From Bacteriovoracaceae bacterium (GTDB taxonomy: Bacteria > Bdellovibrionota > Bacteriovoracia > Bacteriovoracales > Bacteriovoracaceae), in assembly GCA_021737405.1 (NCBI GenBank), contig JAIPEG010000007.1, positions 52,755-116,754 of the forward strand: a stretch of DNA of 64,000 bases. The letters are read 5' to 3'. Shown in pieces: positions 17,884 through 26,747 of this stretch. The notes beneath the pieces were generated by a model. The model searched no databases. It saw nothing but the letters and a program-made list of their open reading frames with translations, and had not been told where the DNA came from. Position 1 is the stretch's first letter. Each line of letters opens with the position of its first letter. Made by a program: the position numbers and the translations under genes.

Positions 17884-19056
17884 ATGATTCAACTGCTGCA
17901 AAGCATATACGATACTTTAGGCATTGAGCAACTTGCCAACCTAGGCGACCTCTTAGGACTGGGGTCAACTCTCTTTCTGGTTGTTGCTGGTGTTGCTCAA
18001 TTCTTTTCTTCTGGCGCTTCTGAAAGGGTTCACTCCCTTCCTGATATGGTCGTTGAAGAGAAGCCTATTTCTGAAACTCCTGCACCGATTGAAAAGGTTG
18101 AGCAAGAGAGAAAAGTAGCCGTCGTTCCTTGGTCCGAAAGATTAAAAAAGGGCCTCTCGCGTTCACGCTCCCAAGTTTGGGGAAAACTGGGAAATTTATT
18201 TCAAGGTAATGGTTTAACTGATGAACAATTAGAAGAAATTGAGGAACTGCTTTATTCTGCGGATATTGGGCCACAAACAGCAACAGAGCTAACAGAGGCC
18301 CTTACAGTAAAATCAAAGGAAGCTGATTTTGGTGAAAAGGAATTTAAAAGTTTTCTTTATAACTTTTTAAAAGATCGTCTAGCACCCATCCAAAATGAAG
18401 TTGATCCTGATCTTTACCAATTTAATAAAAGTGAGAAAGGTAAAACTAAAGTGATTATGGTTGTTGGCGTTAATGGTGCGGGTAAGACGACAACGATTGG
18501 AAAACTAGCAACTAAACTTACCCAGCAGGGGGCCAATGTTGTCGTTGGTGCCTGCGATACTTTTAGAGCGGCTGCTGTTGATCAACTTCAAGTATGGTGT
18601 GATCGAGCGGGCGCCACGATGATAAGAGCAAAAGAGGGCTCCAATCCTAGTGGTGTTGGTTATGAGGCCCTTCAGAGTGCACTTTCACAAAATGCGGATT
18701 ATTGCATTTTAGATACCGCCGGTAGACTTCATACAAAAGATAATCTTATGGAGGAACTTGGTAAGAGTAAAAATGTACTAAAGAAACTTGATAGTGAGGC
18801 TCCACATCATGTACTCCTTGTAATTGATGCCATCACTGGCCAAAACGCTATCAGGCAGGCCGAGGAATTTAATAAAACCTTGAATCTTACAGGTCTCATC
18901 TTCACAAAGTGCGATGGCTCTTCAAAGGCTGGGAGCGCCGTGTCTATTGTTCAGAGCTTGAAGGTTCCAATCGCCTATATTGGCGTTGGTGAAAGCGTTG
19001 AAGACCTTAATAACTTTAACCTGGATGAATATTTAGACGCGTTGCTTGATATGTAA
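17884..19056 (+). CDS. ftsY: signal recognition particle receptor FtsY
   Basis: 390 residues. FtsY docks SRP-ribosome complexes at the membrane. A hydrophobic N-terminal segment (STLFLVVAGVAQFF, about 28-42) may anchor it, unlike the amphipathic A-domain of E. coli. The N-domain helical bundle follows a short acidic linker. The G-domain has G1 GVNGAGKTTT (about 195-204), the insertion motif DTFRAAAVDQL, DTAGRLHT, TKCDG and the closing GxGE motif. zapA follows by 80 nt. Confidence 0.97.
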   Translation: MIQLLQSIYDTLGIEQLANLGDLLGLGSTLFLVVAGVAQFFSSGASERVHSLPDMVVEEKPISETPAPIEKVEQERKVAVVPWSERLKKGLSRSRSQVWGKLGNLFQGNGLTDEQLEEIEELLYSADIGPQTATELTEALTVKSKEADFGEKEFKSFLYNFLKDRLAPIQNEVDPDLYQFNKSEKGKTKVIMVVGVNGAGKTTTIGKLATKLTQQGANVVVGACDTFRAAAVDQLQVWCDRAGATMIRAKEGSNPSGVGYEALQSALSQNADYCILDTAGRLHTKDNLMEELGKSKNVLKKLDSEAPHHVLLVIDAITGQNAIRQAEEFNKTLNLTGLIFTKCDGSSKAGSAVSIVQSLKVPIAYIGVGESVEDLNNFNLDEYLDALLDM

Positions 19057-19136
19057 GCTGTTGCTGCGTCGCGACCTCTCTTTATTATGCTTTATACTTT
19101 ACGAGAGTGGCCCAAGTGGCGTAATCTAAAGGTGGT

Positions 19137-19442
19137 ATGGATAATAATACGAGTAGTATCGAATACGAAATACTAGGTTACAAAGTAAAACTTCGTGAAG
19201 GTGATGACACAGAACTGTTGTCTCCCGATCAAGTCGTGGAGCTCGTTACCAACGAGTCCAATAAGATAATGCAAAGAGCCCCTCATCTTGAAAGAGGTCA
19301 GGTTGCCTTGCTTGTTGCCCTACAAATGGCCCAAGAGAAGTTAGTTTTAGATAATCAATATCATACAGAACTAACAGATCTTAAAGAAAAGGCTGGTAAG
19401 GCTCTAGATCTTATTGAGGAAGTTACTCCTACAACAATGTAA
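19137..19442 (+). CDS. zapA: cell division protein ZapA
   Basis: 101 residues. The beginning SIEYEILGYKVKLREGDD and the following helix LSPDQVVELVTNESNKIMQ match ZapA, which bundles FtsZ protofilaments; the C-terminal half is a coiled coil (VALLVALQMAQEKLVLDNQYHTELTDLKEKAG, seen in part) for tetramer formation. It sits between ftsY and the 5-FCL gene. In many proteobacteria zapA and the 5-FCL gene flank 6S RNA, but here only 37 nt separate them, so 6S RNA is not in this place. Confidence 0.87.
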   Translation: MDNNTSSIEYEILGYKVKLREGDDTELLSPDQVVELVTNESNKIMQRAPHLERGQVALLVALQMAQEKLVLDNQYHTELTDLKEKAGKALDLIEEVTPTTM

Positions 19443-19479
19443 TCTAATTGAAAGTTCGCTACTCTCGGGGGTCAAAATT

Positions 19480-20058
19480 GTGGCTTCTAAGAATGAATTG
19501 CGTCGAGAGATAAAAATAATATTGAGTAATCTCTCCTCGGTAGATCATGAATTAAGAAGCAGCGAAGTCTCATATAATTTGCTCAATTTTTTGAGTCAAA
19601 TCCAAGAGAATCAATTTCCCAACACCATTCCGACTTTTGGTTTTTATGCGCCCATCAAGAATGAGGTGAATATATTGGCTAGAAAGCTAGACCAGGAGAA
19701 AAGTTTTAGATGGGCTTTCCCCTATAACTTTTCTGGAGAAATGGACTTTCGTCTCTGCTCTCCTGAGAAATTAGAAGAGAGCACAGCGTTTGGAGTAACA
19801 ATCCGTTCGCCAAAGGAATTGGATAGAATTGTCCGGCCTGAGGTTTTGATTATTCCAGGTTTAGCCTTTGGTACAAAAGGGCAGAGACTAGGAAGAGGCA
19901 AGGGTTACTATGATCGCTATCTTGAGTCCTTTAAGGGGTTAAAGATTGGCGTTTGTTATGAAGAACAAATGAGAAGTGAAATACCATGTGATGAGCATGA
20001 CCAAATGATGGATTATATTGTTACCCAAAATAAGGTCTATGATTGCAAGGTTTTTTAA
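19480..20058 (+). CDS. 5-formyltetrahydrofolate cyclo-ligase
   Basis: The frame is open from 19414, inside zapA, but the GTG at 19480 gives a start (ASKNELRREIK) that fits the family and has a GGGGG ribosome site 8 nt before it. The product is 192 residues. It converts 5-formyl-THF to 5,10-methenyl-THF with ATP. Key motif: GRGKGYYDRYL with preceding IIPGLAFGTKGQRLG (the phosphate and Mg site). It is a typical neighbour of zapA. Confidence 0.93.
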   Translation: MASKNELRREIKIILSNLSSVDHELRSSEVSYNLLNFLSQIQENQFPNTIPTFGFYAPIKNEVNILARKLDQEKSFRWAFPYNFSGEMDFRLCSPEKLEESTAFGVTIRSPKELDRIVRPEVLIIPGLAFGTKGQRLGRGKGYYDRYLESFKGLKIGVCYEEQMRSEIPCDEHDQMMDYIVTQNKVYDCKVF

Positions 20059-20109
20059 ATATTAACTTGACGCTACTTTTGTAAGTAGAAATTAAAAGGA
20101 GAAAGCATT

Positions 20110-21669
20110 ATGGATATATCTGTTGTACTTGCTTCCATCCTTTTCTTGATTTTAGGTGCCGCACTAGGCTTTTTTATTAGACATAAGCAGGCGACTGCTG
20201 AGTTGAAAGAGAGAGAGAGTAAGGGTGACCAGATTATTGAAAAGGCCAAGGAATCTGCAAACGACATTAAGTACAAGGCCCGTAAAGAGGCTAAGGAAAT
20301 TATTAAGGAAGAGCGCGGTCAGTTCGAAAACGAAATGAAGAACCGTGAAAAAGAGTTCAAGAACCAAGAGAGGGAATTGACTCAAAAAGAAGCAAAGCTT
20401 GATACAAAGATTGAGCAAAATACAGCTGAATCAGAGAAACTCTCGCGCTCTCAGGAAGAACTCAATGAAATGAAGGTTCGAGTACAAAAAGAAATCGAAA
20501 AGTACCGTACTCGTCAAAGTGAAATCTCTCAAAAGCTTAGTGAAGTTGCGAGCATGACTCAAGAGCAAGCAAAGCAAGAGCTTTTAAAAACAATGGAAGA
20601 AGAAGCTCGAGTTGATTTCGCAAAAATGGCCAAGAAAATTGAAGAGGAAGCAAAAGAAGATGCTGAAGGACAAGCGAAGCGCTTGGTTGGTATCGCGATT
20701 CAGCGTTTTGCTGGAGAGTATGTTGCAGAAAAGACAATTTCTACTGTTGACCTTCCATCAGATGATGTTAAAGGTCGTTTGATTGGTCGTGAAGGTCGAA
20801 ACATTCGTGCTTTTGAGCAAATTTGTGGTGTAGACCTTATTATCGATGATACGCCTGAAGTTGTCGTTATTAGCTCATTTAATGTTGTGAGAAGAGAAAT
20901 TGCTCGTCGAACAATTGAAAAACTCATTGCTGATGGTCGTATCCATCCAGCAAAAATTGAGGAGTTTCATGACAAGGCTAAAAGTGAGATGGATAAGCAG
21001 CTTTTAGATCTAGGTCAAAAGGCTCAAATGGAAATCGGTGTTCATGGTATTCACCCCGAGGTTTTAAAACTTGTTGGTGCCCTTAATTGGCGAACTTCAT
21101 ATACTCAAAATCAGTACCAACATGCTATTGAAGCTGCCTTTATCTGTGGCGCCATGGCCGCTGAAATGGGTCTTAATGTTAAGCAGGCCCGTCGCGCTGG
21201 GCTTCTCCATGACATTGGTAAGGTTCTAGATGCTTCTGCTGAAGGTTCACACGCTGTTATTGGCGCGGACTTTGCCAAGAAATACGGAGAGCCTGCAGAT
21301 ATTGTTCACGCGATTCGTGCTCACCATGATGATGAAAAACCTGAATCAGTTCTTGCTCACCTTGTGGCGGCAGCTGATGCTCTTTCTGGAGCTCGTCCAG
21401 GTGCTCGTAAGGCCATGATGGAGTCTTACGTTTCAAGACTTTCTGATATTGAAGAAATTGTGAACTCATTCGACGGAGTTAGTAGATCTTATGCTATCTC
21501 TGGTGGACGTGAGGTTAGAGTTTTTGTTGAAAACGATAACGTTAACGATGAAGAAACAGTGCTACTTTCTCGTGATATCGCTAAGAAAATTGAAGAAGAG
21601 ATGTCATATCCTGGAACGATTAAAATTACTGTTCTAAGGGAGACAAAGGCCATTGGCGTAGCTCGATAA
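20110..21669 (+). CDS. rny: ribonuclease Y
   Basis: 519 residues, the standard length. The N-terminal TM anchor (VVLASILFLILGAALGFFI) is followed by a long coiled coil (about 30-200), a KH RNA-binding domain (about 208-270, GRLIGREGRNIRAFE) and an HD domain with GLLHDIGK (about 364-371) and AHHDD. RNase Y is a membrane-bound endoribonuclease that starts mRNA decay in bacteria lacking an RNase E-centred system. ATG has AGGAG upstream. A strong terminator follows. Confidence 0.97.
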   Translation: MDISVVLASILFLILGAALGFFIRHKQATAELKERESKGDQIIEKAKESANDIKYKARKEAKEIIKEERGQFENEMKNREKEFKNQERELTQKEAKLDTKIEQNTAESEKLSRSQEELNEMKVRVQKEIEKYRTRQSEISQKLSEVASMTQEQAKQELLKTMEEEARVDFAKMAKKIEEEAKEDAEGQAKRLVGIAIQRFAGEYVAEKTISTVDLPSDDVKGRLIGREGRNIRAFEQICGVDLIIDDTPEVVVISSFNVVRREIARRTIEKLIADGRIHPAKIEEFHDKAKSEMDKQLLDLGQKAQMEIGVHGIHPEVLKLVGALNWRTSYTQNQYQHAIEAAFICGAMAAEMGLNVKQARRAGLLHDIGKVLDASAEGSHAVIGADFAKKYGEPADIVHAIRAHHDDEKPESVLAHLVAAADALSGARPGARKAMMESYVSRLSDIEEIVNSFDGVSRSYAISGGREVRVFVENDNVNDEETVLLSRDIAKKIEEEMSYPGTIKITVLRETKAIGVAR

Positions 21670-21690
21670 TTTCAAATTAAAATTAAAAAA

Positions 21691-21720
21691 AAGGCCCCTC
21701 TATTTGAGGGGCTTTTTTTT
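21691..21720 (+). terminator. bidirectional Rho-independent terminator after rny
   Basis: Stem GCCCCTC / GAGGGGC around TATTT, with A-run on the left and 8 T on the right. It ends rny and, read on the minus strand, lies just downstream of the convergent gene whose stop codon begins at 21720. Confidence 0.92.
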
Positions 21721-22376
21721 TATTCAACACATTCGTAAACTTTGTCACCAGCATCAAACCAGTTGATGAAAAAATCAAAGGCTCTTTGACAGGCTTTAGG
21801 AGTTCTGTTGTTATTTAAAAGAGTTACAGGCTCTGTTACGAAGCCAGTAAAAACCTCAGCAAATTGTTCGTTATTGTTATTATCGGCATAGTTGGAAACC
21901 ATACAATATCCATGACCCTTCATGTGAGCACGGTACTTAGCATAGACTCCATTATTACCAATTAGGTGAGCATATTCATGGACATGTTGGGCAACACTCA
22001 GGCCATGGGCCTTCTTTCCTTGTCTTTGAATAAGGATGTGGTCAGCTCTTTGGCCGCTACTGCCGTCACCATTTTTAATGCGGATTTCATATCCCCTTCT
22101 ACTAGGGATTCCTGTTTTTAGAACGCCATTATTGAGATATTGAATCCAAGTAAGCCCTGCTCCAAGGGTTCTCACTTCCATGTCCGTAGCACCAGTGATT
22201 TTTAGTTGTTGTGAGGCAATAATATCTCTCGCTTCTTTAAGGCTTATTTTATTCACTGGGTAGCATCCTCTTGAAGGACCGTCATAATTTTTTAGGGAAT
22301 AAGTGTAGCTCTTGGCCATTAAACTCATTGAAGAAGTTATTAATAAGGTTGCAAAAACTAACAAAGGCTTTTTCAT
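21720..22376 (-). CDS. exported putative zincin metallopeptidase
   Basis: The start at 22376 is chosen because AAGGAGAG precedes it and it gives signal peptide MKKPLLVFATLLITSSMSLMA; the frame is open 18 nt further. The product is 218 residues. Residues 133-137 are HEYAH, fitting the zinc-binding HExxH motif, and about 35 residues later EQFAEVF could supply the third ligand, as in lethal-factor-like zincins. Cysteines at several places suit an extracytoplasmic fold. The family is not firmly recognised; a degraded peptidase is possible. Confidence 0.65.
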   Translation of the reverse strand: MKKPLLVFATLLITSSMSLMAKSYTYSLKNYDGPSRGCYPVNKISLKEARDIIASQQLKITGATDMEVRTLGAGLTWIQYLNNGVLKTGIPSRRGYEIRIKNGDGSSGQRADHILIQRQGKKAHGLSVAQHVHEYAHLIGNNGVYAKYRAHMKGHGYCMVSNYADNNNNEQFAEVFTGFVTEPVTLLNNNRTPKACQRAFDFFINWFDAGDKVYECVE

Positions 22377-22572
22377 TGATTCTCTCCTTTGCAATCAATC
22401 GTGGGGGTTGGTGGCAATATCATACAATTCTGAGGAATTTTTTGGAGTAAATTGAAAAAATTATGGAGAGTGTCAGCTTCTTTAACACCCCTTAAAATGG
22501 GGACAGATGATGGACTTCCCCTAATGATAATAGCAGCTTATAATCAATATTAGGTGTCACGGGAGGATACTT

Positions 22573-23256
22573 TTGAGAATTCAATATGCACTGGTTACAG
22601 GTTCATCAAGTGGTCTAGGCTATGAAATTACCCAGTACCTTCTGGAGGAGGGTTTCATTGTCTTTGGCGCCAGTCGGTCGGAAACAGATATAGATCACCC
22701 TAAATTCATAGACCTTGATGTTGACGTTACTAGCGAAGAGTCTGTTCAGCAGATGTATGATGAGATTGGAAAAGAGACCTATGGCCTTCATTTGATCGTC
22801 AGCAATGCCGGAATATTTGAAATGTCTTCAGTACTAGAAACGGAGAGTGATGTTTTTTTAAATCATTTAAAAACAAATACATTAGGGCCTTTTCATATCT
22901 TAAAGCACGGTCATGATTTTACGATTGAAAACGTCACTCATATCGTTCATATCTCTTCCATTGCAGGAAAAAAAGGTTTTGAAAATGTCTCAGCCTACTG
23001 TGCCTCTAAATTTGGATTAAATGGGTTAATTGAGTCTTGTCGAGAAGAGTGGAAAAGTTTGGGCGTTCGCTTTAGCACTCTGATGCCAGGGGCAATTGAT
23101 ACACCTATATGGGAAAACTTAAGTGATGATTTCGAGCGTTCAAAAATGCTTGATCCAGAAGACTTTATTCAAGTCTTTGATATGGTTGTGAAAAGTCCTC
23201 CTAATATGCAATTTTCGGATATTACTTTTCTTCATAAGAGTGGAAAATTAGAATAA
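22573..23256 (+). CDS. short-chain dehydrogenase/reductase
   Basis: 227 residues from TTG with GGGAGG upstream. The Rossmann nucleotide site is VTGSSSGLGYEI (TGxxxGxG), NAG appears at the usual place, the catalytic Ser is in HISSIAG and the catalytic pair is YCASK (YxxxK). This is a classical SDR; substrate unknown. It ends 4 nt before the start of the next, membrane-protein gene. Confidence 0.88.
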   Translation: MRIQYALVTGSSSGLGYEITQYLLEEGFIVFGASRSETDIDHPKFIDLDVDVTSEESVQQMYDEIGKETYGLHLIVSNAGIFEMSSVLETESDVFLNHLKTNTLGPFHILKHGHDFTIENVTHIVHISSIAGKKGFENVSAYCASKFGLNGLIESCREEWKSLGVRFSTLMPGAIDTPIWENLSDDFERSKMLDPEDFIQVFDMVVKSPPNMQFSDITFLHKSGKLE

Positions 23257-23260
23257 AGAT

Positions 23261-23677
23261 ATGGAACATAAAAAGAAATTACAAAAGTATTACCTTTATG
23301 GATTAATCCCCGTCTTAATTTTATGGGTATTGATTTCAATAATTATTAATCAAGTTTACGGAATTTTTTTTCTTCTAGGTTACACATGGCCTTATATGTA
23401 CTACACGCCTGGCTTTTCCGAAAAGGCAACCTCGAGAACTTATCGCTATTCTCTGCTTGGTAATTTATTTAAATTTCAGTCTTATATCTTTGGTCTTGTT
23501 AGTGAGAACCCGCCATTTTGGATGATGCCATTAGCACGCCTTGTGGTTCCATTTTTCATGACTGGATTATTGAGTATTATTAATCCCAATTGGTCGCCCC
23601 TGTGGACTATATTAGGATGGTCCGTCTTTGAGGGATTTGTCATTTGTGACAAGAAATTTAAATGGGATTTACTTTAA
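23261..23677 (+). CDS. membrane protein of unknown function
   Basis: 138 residues with three to four hydrophobic stretches (LIPVLILWVLISIIINQV, IFFLLGYTWPYMYY, VPFFMTGLLSII and the C-terminal TILGWSVFEGFVI). No family recognised. It directly follows the SDR gene and so is probably cotranscribed. Its 3' end overlaps the convergent dus gene by 20 nt. Confidence 0.65.
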   Translation: MEHKKKLQKYYLYGLIPVLILWVLISIIINQVYGIFFLLGYTWPYMYYTPGFSEKATSRTYRYSLLGNLFKFQSYIFGLVSENPPFWMMPLARLVVPFFMTGLLSIINPNWSPLWTILGWSVFEGFVICDKKFKWDLL

Positions 23678-24662
23678 TCTTGTTTAAATTCTCCTGAAAC
23701 TCTTCAAGAGTTCTAGAGCGCAGAAACTTTGATCTCATAACATCCCCATTTGGGTAGTCATCAAAAATATAACGTGAAAAAGCTTTGAAACGACGGAGAA
23801 GCTGTTCTTTATCAAGCCCGCTTTTTAAGTAATTTCTTTCCAGTAGATAAAAATAGTAGTCTAAATTATTTTGTCTCTCAAAAAGAAGGTACTCTTCGTT
23901 TACCGCATAAATCTTTTCTTTATTTTCTTCAAAGAGTGTTGCAAGCCACGGTGTTTTGAGGGCTCCTCTTCCAAGCATGACACCATGACAGTCTGTTTCA
24001 TCAAACATTTTCTCTACATCAAAAAGGTTCCAACAGTCTCCATTACCAATGAGGGGAATATTGATCGCCTTAACAGCTTGCTTTATATATGACCAGTTGG
24101 CGCGGCCTTCATACATTTGATCTCTCGTTCTTCCGTGAAGAGTTATGGCCTCCACTCCTTCATCTTCTAACATTTTTAAGATATCAAAGAAGTTGTTATC
24201 ATCTCTAAATCCCACTCTGATTTTAGCTGTAAATAGTCCGCTAAAATTTTCTCGGATATCACTGATAACTTTTTTAAGAGAGGGAAGGTCTCCAAGGAGA
24301 TAGGCTCCTCCTTTATTGCTGTTAACTTTCTTGGAAGGGCAACCTAAGTTTATGTCAATGTGATCAAAGCCTAACTTTTCTATCCTCTGAATATGGGGAG
24401 CAGTATTTGCGTGTGCTGTGGTTAAAATTTGGTAAGCCGTTTTATTTTTTACTTTTGTATTTAAAAAGGTTCTCTGACCGAAGTGGTCCATGACCAATTT
24501 ATCGCTATATTCTCCCTGAGTTGGAATCCTTAAAAAGTCCGTTGAAAGATACTGCCATTCTGGAAAAGCTTCTTGGATGGCCATTCTATAGGGCTCATCT
24601 GTGATGCCCTCCATTGGGGCGAATAAGAGTGACCCCCTTGGGATCTTAGACACATAACGCAT
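23658..24662 (-). CDS. tRNA-dihydrouridine synthase (Dus family)
   Basis: About 334 residues. Dus enzymes reduce uridine in tRNA with FMN and NADPH. Landmarks: LLFAPMEGITDEPYR at the N-terminus (FMN phosphate loop), INLGCPSKKV with the catalytic Cys (about 108 here), KIRVGF, ITLHGRTRDQMYEG and GNGD/MLGRGAL near the C-terminal end of the barrel. ATG 24662 was chosen; a TTG nine bases earlier is an alternative. The subgroup (A, B or C) is not certain: the divergent N-terminus resembles DusC-like members. Confidence 0.9.
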   Translation of the reverse strand: MRYVSKIPRGSLLFAPMEGITDEPYRMAIQEAFPEWQYLSTDFLRIPTQGEYSDKLVMDHFGQRTFLNTKVKNKTAYQILTTAHANTAPHIQRIEKLGFDHIDINLGCPSKKVNSNKGGAYLLGDLPSLKKVISDIRENFSGLFTAKIRVGFRDDNNFFDILKMLEDEGVEAITLHGRTRDQMYEGRANWSYIKQAVKAINIPLIGNGDCWNLFDVEKMFDETDCHGVMLGRGALKTPWLATLFEENKEKIYAVNEEYLLFERQNNLDYYFYLLERNYLKSGLDKEQLLRRFKAFSRYIFDDYPNGDVMRSKFLRSRTLEEFQENLNKIKVNPI

Positions 24663-24773
24663 TATCCCCAATATATAGCTAACATACTAGGGCTTGTGAA
24701 GTTGGCAGGGTAAAGGTGTCATGGTAATCACAGCCATTAAGTATCTAATTATTAAAGAAAGGCATAAGTTAAG

Positions 24774-25250
24774 ATGACTCTTCCTATATCAATTTGCGCC
24801 CTGATTACTGATGTGGAAGAAAACCATGCCAACATTTGGGTTCAAATAAGAGAAGAGATTGGTCATCTTGATGGAAAGTGGGAGCTTCCAGGTGGAAAAA
24901 TTGAGGCAGGAGAATCTCCCCCAGTGGCCGCAAGACGGGAGCTTCAAGAGGAGACAGGTCTTTTAATACCACTTGAAAAGTTCATGCCCTTTAAAAACTA
25001 TAGATTTGATTATAAAGATAGAAGTGTTTGTTTATTCGTTCATTTAATCTACCTCTCCCAGGAGACAGGCTCTTTTAAGTCACTATCTGAGCAGGGATGG
25101 AAAGAGCTTAATTATCGGGAGCCTATTGAGAATTGGGCGAAAAATATTCCGAAGGCCAATGAAGCGATATTGAAAGATTTGGCAAAGTATGTTGAAAAAG
25201 AAAGGACCCAGTCCTATTGGAGTGAAACTTGGCAACAATTGTCATGCTAA
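24774..25250 (+). CDS. NUDIX hydrolase
   Basis: 158 residues. The NUDIX box G-x5-E-x7-RE-x2-EE-x-G is complete at 41-63 (GKIEAGE ... RELQEETGL). The preceding GKWELPGG is typical of MutT/8-oxo-dGTPase-like members, so sanitising of oxidised nucleotides is possible, but NUDIX substrates cannot be read from this. It is followed, with a 7-nt overlap, by a membrane-protein gene, suggesting a three-gene operon up to 26451. Confidence 0.88.
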   Translation: MTLPISICALITDVEENHANIWVQIREEIGHLDGKWELPGGKIEAGESPPVAARRELQEETGLLIPLEKFMPFKNYRFDYKDRSVCLFVHLIYLSQETGSFKSLSEQGWKELNYREPIENWAKNIPKANEAILKDLAKYVEKERTQSYWSETWQQLSC

Positions 25251-25996
25251 CAGAATTTTTTCTTTTAAGCCTCTCTCTTGGAGTGGGTTTTTTTAGTTTC
25301 CTGGCCAAAACTCAAGAAACGGGGGCAGGCTTTTTAAAGATTATTAGTGGTCTGTGTGGTGCCTCTTCACTTCTTGCACTGATCCTTCATTTAACTTATG
25401 GGAGTTACCTAGATCAGCTCTCTGTTCTTTATTACTTTAGTTTATTATCTTATTTACTTATTTATTTGGGACACAGGGATCAAAAATCTGTCCTGATGTG
25501 GGCTTTGTACGGTGTTCATAATATTGCCTTGATAACGCTATTGTTTATTATGAACAATGAAAATCTTCAGGAATTTTTCTTCGCTTTTTCCTCAATCATG
25601 TTCTTAGGAAGTGTGACCTATGCGATGGTCATGGGGCATTGGTATTTGGTAACACCTCGTCTCTCTGAAAAACCCTTAAAAGTAGCGCTTTATTTTATGT
25701 GGATTTTTATGGCCATAAAAATGGTCTGGACAGGATTTGGTTATCTAGGAAGTGTAGACTTTTTTATTAATGGCACTGTCTCTGGTGGAGGCTATGCTTT
25801 TAATTGGATGATGCTTTTAATGCGCGCAGGCTGGGGCTATATCGTATTAGGTATTATGAGCTACTATGCTTACCGCTTAGTTGCCATGCGCTCAATACAA
25901 AGTGCAACGGGCATGCTCTATGCGATGACTTTCTTTGTTTTTGTAGGAGAGTTGATTTCAAATTACATGTATTACCAGTATGGAGTTCATATATGA
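25244..25996 (+). CDS. polytopic membrane protein of unknown function
   Basis: The ATG at 25244 is preferred over the TTG at 25229; it overlaps the NUDIX stop by 7 nt. About 250 residues with seven likely membrane segments, from FFLLSLSLGVGFFSFLA to MTFFVFVGELISNY. A polar FLGSVTYAMVMGHWYLVTP stretch lies between helices; single His and Tyr residues there look conserved-type, but I cannot assign a family. It ends with ATGA overlapping the start of the zinc-ribbon gene. Confidence 0.75.
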   Translation: MLTEFFLLSLSLGVGFFSFLAKTQETGAGFLKIISGLCGASSLLALILHLTYGSYLDQLSVLYYFSLLSYLLIYLGHRDQKSVLMWALYGVHNIALITLLFIMNNENLQEFFFAFSSIMFLGSVTYAMVMGHWYLVTPRLSEKPLKVALYFMWIFMAIKMVWTGFGYLGSVDFFINGTVSGGGYAFNWMMLLMRAGWGYIVLGIMSYYAYRLVAMRSIQSATGMLYAMTFFVFVGELISNYMYYQYGVHI

Positions 25997-26451
25997 GCCA
26001 AATGGCGATTACTATAACTTGCGGCGAATGTGGGTCTGGAATCCATGTGTATCCAACCAAAGACTCAGAAAAAACGGAATGTGAGGTTTGCCACACGGAA
26101 ACACCTGTAAAATTTGATGATAATCATCTGGAGGGTGTTCTTAAGGATTGTCCTTGTTGTGGAAGAAAAGATTTTTATAAGCAAAAGGATTTTAATCGAA
26201 AAGTAGGCGTGGCCCTCTTTGTCGTCGCTGCGATTGCCTCTATATGGACTTATGGCCTAAGCTTAATTGCTCTCTGGTTGGTTGATCTACTGCTCTTCAA
26301 AAGACTTCCCATGATCGCAATTTGCTACAAATGCCAAAGTATCTTTAGAAATGTCGCTAATATTGATGAAATTTACGACTTCAACCATGAAATGAATGAT
26401 CGGATTATATATTCTGATCACGATTTTAAGGGTGAACAATTAGACCATTAA
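25993..26451 (+). CDS. zinc-ribbon membrane protein
   Basis: The frame is open much further upstream, but the ATG at 25993 overlaps the previous stop (ATGA) and gives a sensible 152-residue protein. It starts with ITITCGECGSGIHVYP and has CEVCH, then CPCCG: two CxxC pairs and a further CxxC (CYKC). One or two hydrophobic helices (ALFVVAAIASIWTYGLSLIALWLVDLLLF, in part) lie between. A small membrane protein with zinc ribbons on the cytoplasmic side is likely. Function unknown. Confidence 0.75.
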   Translation: MSQMAITITCGECGSGIHVYPTKDSEKTECEVCHTETPVKFDDNHLEGVLKDCPCCGRKDFYKQKDFNRKVGVALFVVAAIASIWTYGLSLIALWLVDLLLFKRLPMIAICYKCQSIFRNVANIDEIYDFNHEMNDRIIYSDHDFKGEQLDH

Positions 26452-26747
26452 AGCTTACTATATAGCTAAGTATTTGATTTTGTGCATGTGTAGCTATAGA
26501 CTGGTACCGAGATGCATTGTAAAATATAGGTTAGATTCTCTTAAACAGAGAAAATTTTCGCTAAGCAAACTAAAGAGTGAGATTTTAGCCAGCTTGGTGT
26601 AAGTAAACGAAATGATAAGTGAACTAAATTTTTTTAATTTCGTTTTAGAACAAGGAATTGCTTTATAGAACCTCCGTCTATGTGCGGTCAAAACCCATGG
26701 ATTTTGACCACCCCTTTTCTCAATAAAAACCTTTCAAGGAAATTATC
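26452..26747. other. 296-nt intergenic region before the CorC-like gene
   Basis: No convincing gene. A 65-codon minus-strand frame here is basic, has no ribosome site and looks accidental. The one structure I see is a perfect 8-bp inverted repeat, GGTCAAAA at 26686-26693 and TTTTGACC at 26702-26709 with loop CCCATGGA, 38 nt before the next ATG. It may be a terminator-like or leader hairpin. Confidence 0.5.

Noticed and set aside
19442..19480. 6S RNA between zapA and 5-FCL
   Set aside because: Only 37 nt separate them; too short for 6S RNA.
26494..26691. 65-residue minus-strand ORF in the gap before the CorC-like gene
   Set aside because: Basic, low-complexity and without start signal; likely chance.
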